64,000 nucleotides of DNA from Streptomyces sp. CB01373. Its GTDB lineage: Bacteria > Actinomycetota > Actinomycetes > Streptomycetales > Streptomycetaceae. The notes below the pieces were generated by a model that worked only from the letters and a program-made list of their open reading frames with translations, was not told the origin of the DNA and did no database searches. Positions 25,009-34,420 of the stretch are shown here, one piece after another. The translations under genes were made by a program, and so were the position numbers. The DNA lies in NCBI RefSeq assembly GCF_002803075.1, contig NZ_NNBK01000007.1:186001-250000 (forward strand), written 5' to 3'. The number at the start of each line of letters is the position of its first letter. The first letter of the stretch is position 1.

Positions 25009-26343
25009 TCATGGGAGTGGGGTGCGCAGGGCGAGGATGGCCACGTCGTCGTGGCCGTCGCTGGGGTGCCGGCCCGCGAGAGTCCGCACGAGGTCCTCCA
25101 GCGGCTGGTCCGCGTGCGCGGTGGCGAGTGCGGCCAGGGCGTCCAGCCCCTCGTCGATGGAGTGTTGGGGGTGTTCGACGAGTCCGTCGGTGAAGAAGAT
25201 CACCACGGCCCCCGCGGGCAGGGTCCGGGTGTGGTCGGGGCGGACCTCGTCGGTGCTGACGCCGAGGGGCACGCCTGGGTCGGCGTTCAGGTACTCGGCC
25301 CGCCGGTCGGGGGTGATCAGCAGCGGGGGCAGGTGGCCGGCGGTGCTCCACTGCAGGGTCCAGCCGCCGTGCTCATCGGGTGCGATGCGGGCCAGCAGGG
25401 CGGTGGTGACGGGGTTCTCGGTGGTGGCGTTCAGGGTGATGTCGAGCTGGTGGAGGATGCCACTGGCCGGGGTGCGGCGGTCGTAGAGCAGGGCGCGGAG
25501 CATGCTGCGGGTCTGGGCCATGGCGCCGGCCGCGTGGAGGTCGTGGCCGACGACGTCTCCGATCACGACGCCGAGGGCGCCGTCGGGCAGGATGACGGCG
25601 TCGTACCAGTCCCCGCCCAGGCGGTTGGGCTCGGCGGCGGGCTGGTAGATCGCGGCGGCGGTGAAGGGCCGCAGGTCCGGGAGGGTGGGCAGGAGCAGCC
25701 GCTGGAAGGTCTCGGCGCTGTCGCGGATCTGGCCGAACAGGCGGGCGTTCTCGATCGCGATGCCCGCGGCGCCGGCGAGGGCGACGAGGACCTCCTCGTC
25801 CGCCCGGTCGAAGGGGCGTCCGTCGTGGCGTTCGGAGAGGTAGAGGTCGCCGTAGATCTCGCCGCGGACGCTGATGGCCACCCCGAGCAGAGTGCGCATG
25901 TGGGGGTGGCCGGCCGGGTAGCCGACGGAGGCCGGGTGGGACGCGATGTCGGTGACGCGCAGCGGTTCGGGGTGGCGGATCAGCAGCCCGAGCACTCCGC
26001 GGCCGTGGGGGAACTCCACCCCGGCCAGGACGGCGCGCTCCTCCTCGGACAGTCCGGCGGTGATGAAGGCCTGCAGGTACTCGCCGGACTCGTGGAGCAC
26101 TCCGAGGGCGCCGTAGCGGGCGCCGACCAGGTCCATCGCGGTGGTGACGACGCGGTGCAGCACGGACGACAGATCCAGCTCGCCGCTGATCGCCAGTACC
26201 GCGTCGAGCAGGCCCTGAAGCCGGTCCTTGGCGGCGGCCAGCGCCTGGAGCCGCTCGCCGATCTGGTCCAGTTCCTCGTTCAGGCGCTGCCCCAGGTCGG
26301 GAATTCCCGGCAGCTTCGGCTCGTCCTCGTGCCCGGCCGTCAT
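25009..26343 (-). CDS. GAF domain / SpoIIE-type PP2C phosphatase
   Basis: A 444-residue protein. A short N-terminal coiled coil (LNEELDQIGERLQALAAAKDRLQGLL) is followed by a GAF domain (about residues 45-195; LDLSSVLHRVVTTAMDLVGARYGALGV to GIAIENARLF) and a SpoIIE phosphatase domain (FTAAAIYQPAAEPNRLGGDWYDAVILPDG, with acidic metal ligands in VVIGDVVGHD and FFTDGLVEHPQHS, and DDVAILALR at the end). Such enzymes dephosphorylate anti-anti-sigma factors. No kinase or anti-sigma gene is adjacent. It is a close paralogue of the protein at 56460 and, unusually, is convergent with the LacI gene. Confidence 0.92.
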   Translation of the reverse strand: MTAGHEDEPKLPGIPDLGQRLNEELDQIGERLQALAAAKDRLQGLLDAVLAISGELDLSSVLHRVVTTAMDLVGARYGALGVLHESGEYLQAFITAGLSEEERAVLAGVEFPHGRGVLGLLIRHPEPLRVTDIASHPASVGYPAGHPHMRTLLGVAISVRGEIYGDLYLSERHDGRPFDRADEEVLVALAGAAGIAIENARLFGQIRDSAETFQRLLLPTLPDLRPFTAAAIYQPAAEPNRLGGDWYDAVILPDGALGVVIGDVVGHDLHAAGAMAQTRSMLRALLYDRRTPASGILHQLDITLNATTENPVTTALLARIAPDEHGGWTLQWSTAGHLPPLLITPDRRAEYLNADPGVPLGVSTDEVRPDHTRTLPAGAVVIFFTDGLVEHPQHSIDEGLDALAALATAHADQPLEDLVRTLAGRHPSDGHDDVAILALRTPLP

Positions 26344-26524
26344 GAGCGCCTGGTTGAGGTCTTGAACACCGGCTTGGCGCCCTTCCTGTCCAGGTCCAGG
26401 TGGCCGGGATCGTGCCGGTCACCCGGCATCCCGACACGACCGCGATCAAAGAAATCACAGCCTGACACGGCCGGACCGACCACACCGGCCATTGCTCCGA
26501 AAGCGGCATGCCATGGCCGCACGG

Positions 26525-27124
26525 TCACGCGGCCGGTGCGCCGAACGCCCGTGACGCGTCGAGCATCGCCTCGACGGCGCGCCGCACAGTGATCTGGCCG
26601 TTGCCGGCCACGATGTGCAGTCCGTAGGCGTCCTCCAGCGCCACCAGGTTCAGGGCCGCGGTCGCGGTGTCCAGGACGAGGTTGAACGCCCCGGCCGCGG
26701 CGCCGAGTTCGAGGACGGTCCGGTACGTGGCCAGTTGCCGCTCGTACATCGACTCGACCAGTTTGGTGTGCAGCGGGGAACTCTCGGCCAGCACGTCGAA
26801 CTCGTACAGCAGGCGCATCAGCGCGTCGTCGGGTCCTGTCGGGAGCCCGGCGCGGATCGTCTCCCCCAGGAGTCGCGCCGGATCCTCGATCGTGCCCGGC
26901 AACGCGTCCCGCCGGTCGCAGAAACGTTCCATGCCCGCGCGGTAGGCCTCGCTCAGCAGCGCGTCGAGGTCGTCGTAGTAGTAGAGGACGGCCCCTCGGG
27001 TCAGCCCCGCCTTGCGTGCCACGTCCGCGAGGGAGAGGGAGCGGAGCCCGGTCTCGGCGGTCGTGTCGATGACCGCCTGGATGAGGTGGGCACGGCGTTC
27101 GTCCTGATTTTTTCGGCGGGCCAT
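26525..27124 (-). CDS. TetR family transcriptional regulator
   Basis: A 199-residue regulator starting MARRKNQDERRAHLIQAVIDTTAETG. The helix-turn-helix LRSLSLADVARKAGLTRGAVLYYYDDLDALLSEAY sits at residues 25-62, and the C-terminal ligand domain is all helical. ATG 27124 is used because upstream in-frame sequence runs through the shared promoter. It is divergent from the amidohydrolase gene with 128 nt between starts, the usual layout for repression of an adjacent catabolic operon. The inducer is expected to be the substrate of that hydrolase or permease. Confidence 0.9.
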   Translation of the reverse strand: MARRKNQDERRAHLIQAVIDTTAETGLRSLSLADVARKAGLTRGAVLYYYDDLDALLSEAYRAGMERFCDRRDALPGTIEDPARLLGETIRAGLPTGPDDALMRLLYEFDVLAESSPLHTKLVESMYERQLATYRTVLELGAAAGAFNLVLDTATAALNLVALEDAYGLHIVAGNGQITVRRAVEAMLDASRAFGAPAA

Positions 27125-27252
27125 CCCTTGACAGTAGTCGAGATGCTCATGAGACTCGAACCATTCTTTGACGCCGATGACAACAAATGCGCGCACCGTC
27201 TCGGCGCACCTTCGCCGCGCGTTCGTGGCGCGGCTCAGAACCAAGGACAACC

Positions 27253-28944
27253 ATGCTGGACACCCTGATCACCGGCGCCCGCGTGCGCACGTTCGACGAT
27301 TCCCGCCCGTGGGCCGGCGCCGTCGGCATCACCGGCGGGCGCATCGCGTTCGTGGGCGACGAGGCGGAGGCCCCGGCGGCCCGCGAGCACCGCCGCCTGG
27401 ACGGGGGACTCCTCACCCCGGGCATCATCGACAGCCACAACCACCTGCTGCTCGGCTTCGACCCCGACGCTGTCAGCCTCGAGGGCGCCGAGACCCTCGA
27501 CGAGGTCCGCCGCCGTATCGCCGAACTCGCCGACGCACGCCCGGACCTGACCTGGATCTGCGCCGAGAACGCCGTGTACTCGGTGGTCCACGGCCGCCGC
27601 CCGCACGCCCGCGACCTGGCCGGCATCACCTCGCGTCCCGTCTTCGTCACCACCTACGACCAGCACTCGGTGTGGCTCAACGACGCCGCGATCCGCGCGC
27701 TGCGCCTGGACGAGGGCGGCGACATCCCGTGGGGCCGCCCGGAACGGGACGCCGACGGCCGCGCCACCGGATGGGTCACCGACTTCTACACGAGCGCCAT
27801 GACGACGGCGGGCCTGGCCGGCCTCCAGCGCGACATCCCGATGTACTCGCCCCAGCGGCGCTACCGGAAGCTGCTGGGCAGCCTGGAGATGGCCACCGCC
27901 GCCGGCATCACCACCGTCGTGGAACCGCAGGTCCCGCTGGCCGAGATCGACCTGTTCCGGCGCGCCCAGGACGAGGGGCGCCTCAGCTCACGCGTCATCG
28001 CGGCGCTCTTCCACCCCATGGGGTCCGACGGAGCGTTCCGGAAGCAGTTGCGCGCCGCGGCCGACGCCGCCCCGAACGGTGACCGCCTGGCCTTCGGCCC
28101 GGTCAAGCTCTACGCCGACGACGTGATCGAGCCCCACAACGCCTGGATGCTGGACGACTACGCCAACCGGCCCGGGCACCGCGGCCACCCCTCCGCACCG
28201 CTGGGCGAGCTCACCCGGGTCATCACCGAACTGGACCGCCTCGGCTTCCAGACCCACACCCACGCGACGGGCGACGGCGGCATCCGCCTGGCCCTGGACG
28301 CGATCGAGCACGCCGCGCGCACCAACGGCACGCGGGACCGCCGCCACGGGATCGTGCACGTCGAGTGCCTCGCCCCGGAGGACCTGCCGCGCTTCGCCCG
28401 GCTGGGCGTCACCGCCTGCATGCAGCCGCGCCACTGCTCCCCGGACCTCGTGGCCGGCACCTGGATGGACAACGTCGGCGAGACCCGCTGGGACCGCGCC
28501 TGGCGACTGCGCTCACTCATGGCGTCCGGCGCCCACGTGGCCCTGTCCAGCGACTGGCAGGTGGGAGAGATGGATCCCCTGGTCGGGTTCTACTCGGCAC
28601 TGACCCGGGCCGGGCTCGACGGCAAGGACGCCTGGACCCCGGCGGAACGCCTGGGGCTCGACGACACCTTGCGCGGCTACACGGCCGAGGGCGCCTGGGC
28701 CTGGCACCGCGAGAACGAGTACGGCGTCATCCGCGAGGGCGCCAAGGCGGACCTCGTCGCCTGGTCCGAGGACCTCTACGCGCTCGAACCGGACCCGGCG
28801 GCGCTGCTCCAGCAGCGGGCCGAGGTCACCTGGGTGGGCGGCGAGGTGGTCCACGACGCCGCCACCGCACGCGCCACCGCCGGCCACTACGGTGCGCTCA
28901 CCTCCTGCTCCGCCCACACCGAAGGCGGTCACGCCCATGCCTGA
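27253..28944 (+). CDS. YtcJ-like amidohydrolase, predicted amide or imide hydrolase
   Basis: A 563-residue amidohydrolase-superfamily enzyme. The N-terminal beta-sandwich (LITGARVRTFDDSRPWAGAVGITGGRIAFVG) leads to the metal site DSHNHLLLGF (residues 71-80). Further ligands come from QTHTHATGDGG (His near 335-340) and SSDWQVGEMDPL (Asp near 433). Length and N-/C-terminal pieces fit the YtcJ type, whose members include N-substituted formamide deformylase. RBS AAGGA lies five bases before the ATG. It overlaps the permease gene by eight bases, so hydrolase and uptake of the substrate are co-expressed. Confidence 0.92.
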   Translation: MLDTLITGARVRTFDDSRPWAGAVGITGGRIAFVGDEAEAPAAREHRRLDGGLLTPGIIDSHNHLLLGFDPDAVSLEGAETLDEVRRRIAELADARPDLTWICAENAVYSVVHGRRPHARDLAGITSRPVFVTTYDQHSVWLNDAAIRALRLDEGGDIPWGRPERDADGRATGWVTDFYTSAMTTAGLAGLQRDIPMYSPQRRYRKLLGSLEMATAAGITTVVEPQVPLAEIDLFRRAQDEGRLSSRVIAALFHPMGSDGAFRKQLRAAADAAPNGDRLAFGPVKLYADDVIEPHNAWMLDDYANRPGHRGHPSAPLGELTRVITELDRLGFQTHTHATGDGGIRLALDAIEHAARTNGTRDRRHGIVHVECLAPEDLPRFARLGVTACMQPRHCSPDLVAGTWMDNVGETRWDRAWRLRSLMASGAHVALSSDWQVGEMDPLVGFYSALTRAGLDGKDAWTPAERLGLDDTLRGYTAEGAWAWHRENEYGVIREGAKADLVAWSEDLYALEPDPAALLQQRAEVTWVGGEVVHDAATARATAGHYGALTSCSAHTEGGHAHA

Positions 28945-30400
28945 CAGCAGCCGTCCCTCAGGCGTCGCCGAGGGCACCGCCACACGGACCACGGCGAACC
29001 GCCGGCCCGCGGCACCTGGCAGTACCGCGACCGTCGCCGACGGCGAACAGGCCCAGGAGGCCCCGGGCGGCACACAGTTGCGCCGCAGCCTGAAGCTGCG
29101 CCACATCGTCTTCCTCGGCCTGGCCTTCATGGCGCCGCTGGCGGTGTTCGACACCTTCGGTCTGGTCTCCGAAGCCACCGACGGCCATGTGCCGCTCGCC
29201 TACCTGGCCGTCCTCGTCGCGGTGGGGCTCACGGCGCTCAGCTACGCGCGGATGGCCCGCCGCATCACCTCCGCCGGATCCGTGTACACCTACGCCGGCA
29301 AGTCGCTCGGGGCGCCCGTGGGCTTCCTGGTGGGCTGGTCCGCCACGCTGGACTACGTCCTGCTGCCCATGCTCAACGCCCTGCTGGCCGCGATCTACAT
29401 GGGCGCCGTGCTGCCCGGCGTCCCGGCGTGGGTGTGGGTGCTCTCCACCGTGGTGGTCTGCACGGCACTGAACCTGGTGGGCGTGCGGCTGGCGGCCAAG
29501 GTGAACGTGGCGCTCGTGGTCATCCAGGCCGGCGTCGCCATCGCGTTCCTGGTGTTCGCCGTGCGTGCCATCGCCACCCATGGCGAGTCGTTCGGAACCA
29601 CCGGTTGGGACCCGGCCTCGGTGCCGCTGCCCGCCCTGCTCAGCGGCGCCTCGCTGCTGGCCCTGTCGTTCCTGGGCTTCGACGCCGTCTCCACCCTCTC
29701 CGAGGAGGCCGAGCAGCCGCGCCGGGACATCCCGCGGGCCATCCTGCTCATCGTGGCCGCCGCCGGGGTGTTCTTCCTGGCCATCACCTACGCCATGCAG
29801 ACGCTCTTCCCGGACGTCTCGGCCGTGGGCGACATCGTGGGCGCCTCGCCGGAGATCGCCAAGTACATCGGCGGTGCCGCGTTCCAGGCGGTGTTCGTGG
29901 GCGGCTACCTCACCGCGGTGCTCGGGTGCGGTCTGACCCAGCAGATGAGTGCGGCACGGCTGCTGTTCGCCATGGGCCGCGACGGCATGCTGCCGCGTGC
30001 GGTTTTCGGGCGGGTCGATCCGCGTACCGGCGTCCCCGCCCTCAACGTGCTCATCGTGGGCCTCATCGCCGCCTCCGCCGTCTTCCTGGACCTCGGCAGC
30101 GCCGCCTCACTGATCAACTTCGGCGCCTACGTGGCCTTCGCCGCGGTGAACCTGGCGGTGATCGGGTTCTGGGTGCGCGACCGGCGCGCCGGACGGCCGG
30201 AGGCCCGCGGACCCGTCGCCGCCGTGCTGCAACTGGTGCTGCCGGTTCTCGGGTTCGTCGTGAACGCGGCCCTGTGGGTCAGCCTGGACACCCCGGCCAA
30301 GGTCGTGGGCGTCATCTGGGCGCTGGTGGGGGTGGCAATCCTCACGCTCCGCACGGGCGGATTCCGGCGCCCGGTGCGGACGTTGAACCTGGAGGAGTAG
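28937..30400 (+). CDS. APC family amino acid/amine permease
   Basis: A 487-residue transporter. After a 50-residue polar, low-complexity N-terminus it has about twelve helices: LKLRHIVFLGLAFMAPLAVFDTFG is the conserved helix 1 region, and SFLGFDAVSTLSEEAEQPRRDIPRAIL in helix 6-7 is the APC signature. Family members exchange or symport amino acids, polyamines and amines with protons. Its ATG lies within the amidohydrolase coding region (overlap of eight bases), tying the two together as an uptake and hydrolysis unit under the adjacent TetR. Confidence 0.92.
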   Translation: MPDSSRPSGVAEGTATRTTANRRPAAPGSTATVADGEQAQEAPGGTQLRRSLKLRHIVFLGLAFMAPLAVFDTFGLVSEATDGHVPLAYLAVLVAVGLTALSYARMARRITSAGSVYTYAGKSLGAPVGFLVGWSATLDYVLLPMLNALLAAIYMGAVLPGVPAWVWVLSTVVVCTALNLVGVRLAAKVNVALVVIQAGVAIAFLVFAVRAIATHGESFGTTGWDPASVPLPALLSGASLLALSFLGFDAVSTLSEEAEQPRRDIPRAILLIVAAAGVFFLAITYAMQTLFPDVSAVGDIVGASPEIAKYIGGAAFQAVFVGGYLTAVLGCGLTQQMSAARLLFAMGRDGMLPRAVFGRVDPRTGVPALNVLIVGLIAASAVFLDLGSAASLINFGAYVAFAAVNLAVIGFWVRDRRAGRPEARGPVAAVLQLVLPVLGFVVNAALWVSLDTPAKVVGVIWALVGVAILTLRTGGFRRPVRTLNLEE

Positions 30401-30434
30401 GTCCGCGAAGTCCCCGGTCGCCCGGACGGAGCGG

Positions 30435-31652
30435 TCAGTGCCGGAGTGCGGTACGCCCTCGCCCCGCAGGCTCGGCGGAGCCGGTTCCGGTTCTCAGGGC
30501 GCGCATGGCGAGGGCGCCCGCCAAGGGTCCGGGAGCCAGGAGGAGGAACGCGTAGCGCCAGCCGACGGCGTCCGCGAGGAGGGGGGTCAGCTGGATGCTG
30601 ACGACCGTGAGGGCGAACCCGATCGCGGTCTGGGCCGTGAGGGCCGTTCCGATGTAGCGGGAGTCGGCGACCTCGCTGAGGGCGGTGGAGAACACTCCGG
30701 AGTCGGCGATCACGGCGGCGCCCCACACCACGCAGAACGCGATCACGAGCGCCGGCGGGGAGTGGAGGAGCAGTGGTGAGAGCAGACAGCACAGACCACT
30801 GGTGACCAGGGCCGCGATGGCGGCGGGAGGGCGGCCGTAGCGGTCGGCGCCCCAGCCGCCGAGCAGACAGCCGACGACACCGCCGATCCCCATGGTGAGG
30901 AACACGGTGACCTCGACAGAGCCGGGAAGGTGACGGGCGCTGTCCGTGGCGGCGAGGTAGGCGGGGATCCAGGTCCACAGGGCGTAGAGCTCCCACATGT
31001 GCCCGAAGTAGCCGAGGTTGGCGGAGCGGGGGCCGCGCTGGGTGAACATGGTGAGGGCGTAGCGGGGGTTGCGGGCGGGCGCGGCCGGGGCGGCGTGGGG
31101 GCCGACGCGGATGAAGGCCAGCGCGATGCAGGAGGCCAGGAGTCCGGCGGCGGACGCGACCAGGAGAACGCCTCGCCAGGGCAGTGACCCGACGCCGGCG
31201 ATGAGGTGCGGAAGGGTCGATCCGAGCGTCAGGGCGGCGATGAGCACACCCATGGACCTGCCGCGTGCGGCGCCGTGCGCCCAGGAAGCCATGAGTTTCA
31301 TGCCGACCGGGTACACACCGGCCAGGCACACACCGGTCACGAAGCGAAGTGGAACGGCTGTGGCGAGCCGGTCGACCGACACGGCCAGGAGCACGGTGCA
31401 CACGGCGGCAGCGGCGGCGCCGCCGGCGAGAAGGCGCTGGGGTGGAAGGCGGTCGGCGAGGGTGAGGGCCGCCGACGTGAGCGCGCCGGTGACGAACCCG
31501 AGCTGGACCGACGCGGTCAGCCATACGGCGTCCGAGGAGTCGAGCCCCCACTCGCCGCGCAGTGTGGGAACCACCGCCGACATGGAGAACCAGACGGCGA
31601 GGCCGAGGACCTGTACGGCGGCGATCGCGCCGCGCTGTATGCCGACGTTCAT
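30435..31652 (-). CDS. MFS transporter (YnfM-like)
   Basis: A 405-residue protein with about twelve helices. It begins MNVGIQRGAIAAVQVLGLAVWFSMSAV, preceded by GGGAAGGGAG. Motif A variants are seen in TLADRLPPQRLLAGGAAAA (loop 2-3) and GWGADRYGRPPAAIAAL (loop 8-9). The family exports drugs or imports small metabolites, and its substrate is unknown. The stop is 35 nt from the convergent permease stop. The next gene on this strand, 159 nt upstream, codes for a SLOG-like protein. Co-transcription is possible but not shown. Confidence 0.87.
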   Translation of the reverse strand: MNVGIQRGAIAAVQVLGLAVWFSMSAVVPTLRGEWGLDSSDAVWLTASVQLGFVTGALTSAALTLADRLPPQRLLAGGAAAAAVCTVLLAVSVDRLATAVPLRFVTGVCLAGVYPVGMKLMASWAHGAARGRSMGVLIAALTLGSTLPHLIAGVGSLPWRGVLLVASAAGLLASCIALAFIRVGPHAAPAAPARNPRYALTMFTQRGPRSANLGYFGHMWELYALWTWIPAYLAATDSARHLPGSVEVTVFLTMGIGGVVGCLLGGWGADRYGRPPAAIAALVTSGLCCLLSPLLLHSPPALVIAFCVVWGAAVIADSGVFSTALSEVADSRYIGTALTAQTAIGFALTVVSIQLTPLLADAVGWRYAFLLLAPGPLAGALAMRALRTGTGSAEPAGRGRTALRH

Positions 31653-31811
31653 GGACTCCCTTCCCCGCGGAACCACGTGGGCGGGAGAAGCCTACGGTGC
31701 GGTGTCCTGCGGGCTCGGCTCGGCTCCGGTCGAGGAGTCGTGTTGGTTGTACTACTCGCCGGTCGAAAGGAAGGTGTCGGAGTCGACGCATGTGAGGCGC
31801 CGCAGGCGTGG

Positions 31812-32303
31812 CTATCCCTTGGAGGTCGTCTCGTGCTCCGCCCCCGGCGGCCAGAGCACCTCGACGTCGACACCGTGGCTGCGGGCATAGGCCACCAGGT
31901 GCGCCGTCGCGTCCCTCCCCGAGGAAGGGGAGCCGTCCCAGACGGCCAGCACCCGCGCGCACGAGCGCAGCAGTCCCTCGTCGGCCGTCACGCACGAGGT
32001 GCGGTCACCGGGGTCGTACTCCACCAGCCGCACCTGCTCGGACAGCAGCAGGAGTTCTCCGGCCGCCTTCCGGTCCGGCTCGGCGACGTGCGCGGGTACC
32101 CCGTTGCAGGACGGCAGGACGGTCACGAGGGCCAGTCCCGCCTTCCGGGCGGCCCGCCCGACCACCACCGGCAGCCCCTTCCCGGCGCGCACCAACCCGG
32201 AGGTTCCCGCCTGGGCGAACGCGGCCAGACGGGAACGCAGTTCCTCCTCCAGCAGAGCCAGCGTCGGCGCGGTGAGATCGGCGTGGCCGACAACAGCGAT
32301 CAC
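31812..32303 (-). CDS. SLOG-like Rossmann-fold protein, function unknown
   Basis: About 163 residues in the pattern of DprA/LOG-type nucleotide-sensing proteins. It starts VIAVVGHADLTAPTLALLEEELRSRLAAFA, has GLVRAGKGLPVVVGRAARKAGLALVTVLPS, and closes ARVLAVWDGSPSSGRDATAHLVAYARSHGVDVEVLWP. The last motif (WDGxPSxGxxxTAxxV) binds nucleotide-like ligands in the superfamily. GTG 32303 is chosen because the fold starts there; a longer in-frame extension would be Gly/Asp-rich and unlike the family. The function is unknown, and proteins of this kind are widespread in Streptomyces. Confidence 0.7.
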   Translation of the reverse strand: MIAVVGHADLTAPTLALLEEELRSRLAAFAQAGTSGLVRAGKGLPVVVGRAARKAGLALVTVLPSCNGVPAHVAEPDRKAAGELLLLSEQVRLVEYDPGDRTSCVTADEGLLRSCARVLAVWDGSPSSGRDATAHLVAYARSHGVDVEVLWPPGAEHETTSKG

Positions 32304-32451
32304 TTGTGGCGTTCCCTTCTCCCCATGTGCTTGATCATCGTCACGGCCGGCCGGCTCGCGCAGGGGTCCGGCGGCCCCGAAATCAGGCTGTTCGGCCCTG
32401 GCGGACGCCACCGCACGGGTACGGGCTCGAAAACTCCCCCCGGCTCGCGGG

Positions 32452-33339
32452 TCACAGCCCGAACAGTTCCGCCGCGTTGTCGTGGCACACGGCCCGCAGC
32501 CACTCCTGTCCGAGCCCCAGCCGTTCCAGGGCGTCGAGCTGATGGATGTAGGGATAGGGGATGTTGGGGAAGTCGGTGCCGAGCAGGACGCGGTCGCCGA
32601 GCGCTTCGAGCCGGGGCAGGGCCCGGCGCGGGAACGGCATGAATCCCTCGGTGAAGTCGGTGAACGCCATCGTCGTGTCCAGCCGCACCTGCCCGTACCG
32701 CTCGGCGAGGTCCAGGAACTCCTCGTACTCGGGCATCCCCATGTGCGCGACGATCAGACGCAGTTCCGGGTGCCGTGCCAGCACCCGCGCGACCGGCTCG
32801 GGGCCGGTGTGCTTGCCCGGTGCGGGCCCCGAGCCGCAGTGGATCACCACGGGGATCCGTGCCTCGGCGAGCAATCCCCAGGCGCGATCGAGGAGTTCGT
32901 CGGCCGGGTCGTACGCTCCCACCTGTACATGGGCCTTGAACACGCGCGCGCCGGCCTCGATTGCCTCGTGGACGTACGTCTCGACGCCCGGCTCGGGGAA
33001 GAGAGTGGCGGTGTGCAGGCAGTCGGGGGTGCGGCGGGCGAAGTCGGCGGCCCAGCCGTTCAGCCACGGGGCCATGCCGGGCTTGTGCGGGTAGAGCATC
33101 GCGGTGAAGGCCCGGACGCCGAACTCCCGGAGGACGGCGGTGCGCTGCGTCTCCTCCTCGCGGTAGGTGATCGGCCACTCGAGCCCGCCGGTCAGCGGTC
33201 CCTGCGCGTCGAAGTAGTCCCAGACCTTGTGCAGGACACGCTCGGGCATGAAGTGCGTGTGGACGTCGATCAGGCCGGGTAGACCGAGCCGGCGCCAGAA
33301 ACGGCGTACCTCGCCGGGTGCCGTGCGGTGATCGTTCAT
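32452..33339 (-). CDS. Amidohydrolase family 2 (ACMSD/TIM-barrel) protein
   Basis: A 295-residue TIM-barrel metal hydrolase or decarboxylase. Metal ligands are GLIDVHTHFMPERV (HxH near residue 30), His in IPVVIHCGSGPAPGKHTGP, His in LIVAHMGMPEYEEF and Asp in LLGTDFPNIPYPYIHQ. Members include ACMSD and related decarboxylases, and lactonases. The start is MNDHRTAPGEV at 33339; the Shine-Dalgarno GGAGG is only one base from ATG, so a slightly later start is conceivable. It lies 148 nt behind (upstream of) the SLOG gene on the same strand. Confidence 0.88.
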   Translation of the reverse strand: MNDHRTAPGEVRRFWRRLGLPGLIDVHTHFMPERVLHKVWDYFDAQGPLTGGLEWPITYREEETQRTAVLREFGVRAFTAMLYPHKPGMAPWLNGWAADFARRTPDCLHTATLFPEPGVETYVHEAIEAGARVFKAHVQVGAYDPADELLDRAWGLLAEARIPVVIHCGSGPAPGKHTGPEPVARVLARHPELRLIVAHMGMPEYEEFLDLAERYGQVRLDTTMAFTDFTEGFMPFPRRALPRLEALGDRVLLGTDFPNIPYPYIHQLDALERLGLGQEWLRAVCHDNAAELFGL

Positions 33340-33575
33340 GCCTCCACCATCGGCCTTGGCGAGGGCGCGGGTCAGCCCCTCCGCACGCGGCGCGGTGCGG
33401 GATCCGTCACACGGGGTGCGGCGGGTTGGGCGCATACTGACCGAAGTAGTTGCCCAGAGACAGGTATAACCACCCGTATCATCACTGGGCCAGACACCCG
33501 CAGCCGGAGCACCTGCCACCTGACTCGCTGCCATGGGGACGCAGGCTTCGACCGGCCCGGAGCAAGGAGAGAAGA

Positions 33576-34268
33576 GTGCCCCACAACACAGCTACCGCCA
33601 CCGAGTTGACGTCGCAGTACATCAGCCAGGTGACCGGCGACCTGGAGCAGAACGTCAAGGAGCAGGAACGCATCACGGCGGAGATCGCCGCATTGCAGCA
33701 GCAGTTGGCCGCTCTTCAGCACGACCACACCGTGCTGGTGAACATGCGGCAGGCACTCGGTGTCGCGGGGACGGCCCCTGAACCCGCGACCGCCGAAAGC
33801 GCCACCGTGCCCTCCCCACGGAAGAAGGCCACCGCCGGATCTCGCAGGAAGGCCACCGCCGAGCCCGGCGGGAAGGCCACCGCTGAGCCTCGTGGGAAGG
33901 CGAAGAAGGCGGCTGCGGATCAGCCCACGGCCAAGGCCAAGGGGCGCTCCGCCAAAACTCCCGCGGCCGGGAAGGACGTTGCCACGAAGAAGGCGCAGCC
34001 TACGCTGGCCGACCTCGTCCGCCGTCATCTGACCGAGCAGAGTGAACCGCGCTCCGCCGCCGAGGTCGCCACGACGCTCGGCGAGGCGCACCCCGACCGC
34101 GGCATCAAGACCAACGTCGTGCGCACCACCCTCGAAAACCTTGTCGCCCGGAGCCAGGCTCAGCGCAGCAAGCAGGGCACGTCCGTCTTCTACACCGCTC
34201 CCCACACGCCGGAGTCCGAGACGGCCCCGGCTTCCAAGGCGGGGGCCCAGCCCGAAGCCGCCGGCTAG
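33576..34268 (+). CDS. Histone-H1-like DNA-binding protein with coiled coil and winged helix
   Basis: A 230-residue protein with three parts. Residues 10-60 (QYISQVTGDLEQNVKEQERITAEIAALQQQLAALQHDH) are a heptad coiled coil. Residues about 80-145 consist of Lys/Ala/Pro repeats such as RKATAEPGGKATAEPRGKAK, as in histone H1 tails and the tail of HupS. Residues about 145-205 (PTLADLVRRHLTEQSEPRSAAEVATTLGEAHPDRGIKTNVVRTTLENLVARSQAQRSKQGTSVFY) resemble a winged helix of restriction-repair or H1-globular type. GTG 33576 has AGGAG six bases upstream. A nucleoid-associated or chromatin-like role is inferred. The TATAAC/TATCAT tracts upstream are AT-rich for this genome. Confidence 0.7.
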   Translation: MPHNTATATELTSQYISQVTGDLEQNVKEQERITAEIAALQQQLAALQHDHTVLVNMRQALGVAGTAPEPATAESATVPSPRKKATAGSRRKATAEPGGKATAEPRGKAKKAAADQPTAKAKGRSAKTPAAGKDVATKKAQPTLADLVRRHLTEQSEPRSAAEVATTLGEAHPDRGIKTNVVRTTLENLVARSQAQRSKQGTSVFYTAPHTPESETAPASKAGAQPEAAG

Positions 34269-34420
34269 ACCGGACTCGCCGTACGTTGAACCGCCGCTGC
34301 CCGACCCGGTGTCGGCAGCCCCAGGGAAGCGGGCTGGGCAGCCCCGCGGTTCAGGCGGCCCGCGGCCAGGCGCGGAGCAGGGCGGCGATGTCAATCGGGC
34401 CGGTGCCCTTGTCGAGCCGC

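Noticed and set aside
26346..26464. Plus-strand fragments ERLVEVLNTGLAPFLS and VQVAGIVPVTRHPDTTAIKEITA between phosphatase and TetR genes
   Set aside because: Two short frames in different phases may be a gene remnant, but no family could be named and they lie in a 180-nt gap.
27125..27252. Apparent palindrome TCGAGATGCTCATGAGACTCGA between TetR and the amidohydrolase
   Set aside because: The outer and inner symmetric parts have different centres, so it is not a true dyad; no confident operator could be drawn.
33450..33575. Upstream in-frame extension of the H1-like protein
   Set aside because: AGGAG six bases before GTG 33576 and an AT-rich promoter-like region upstream make the shorter start more likely.
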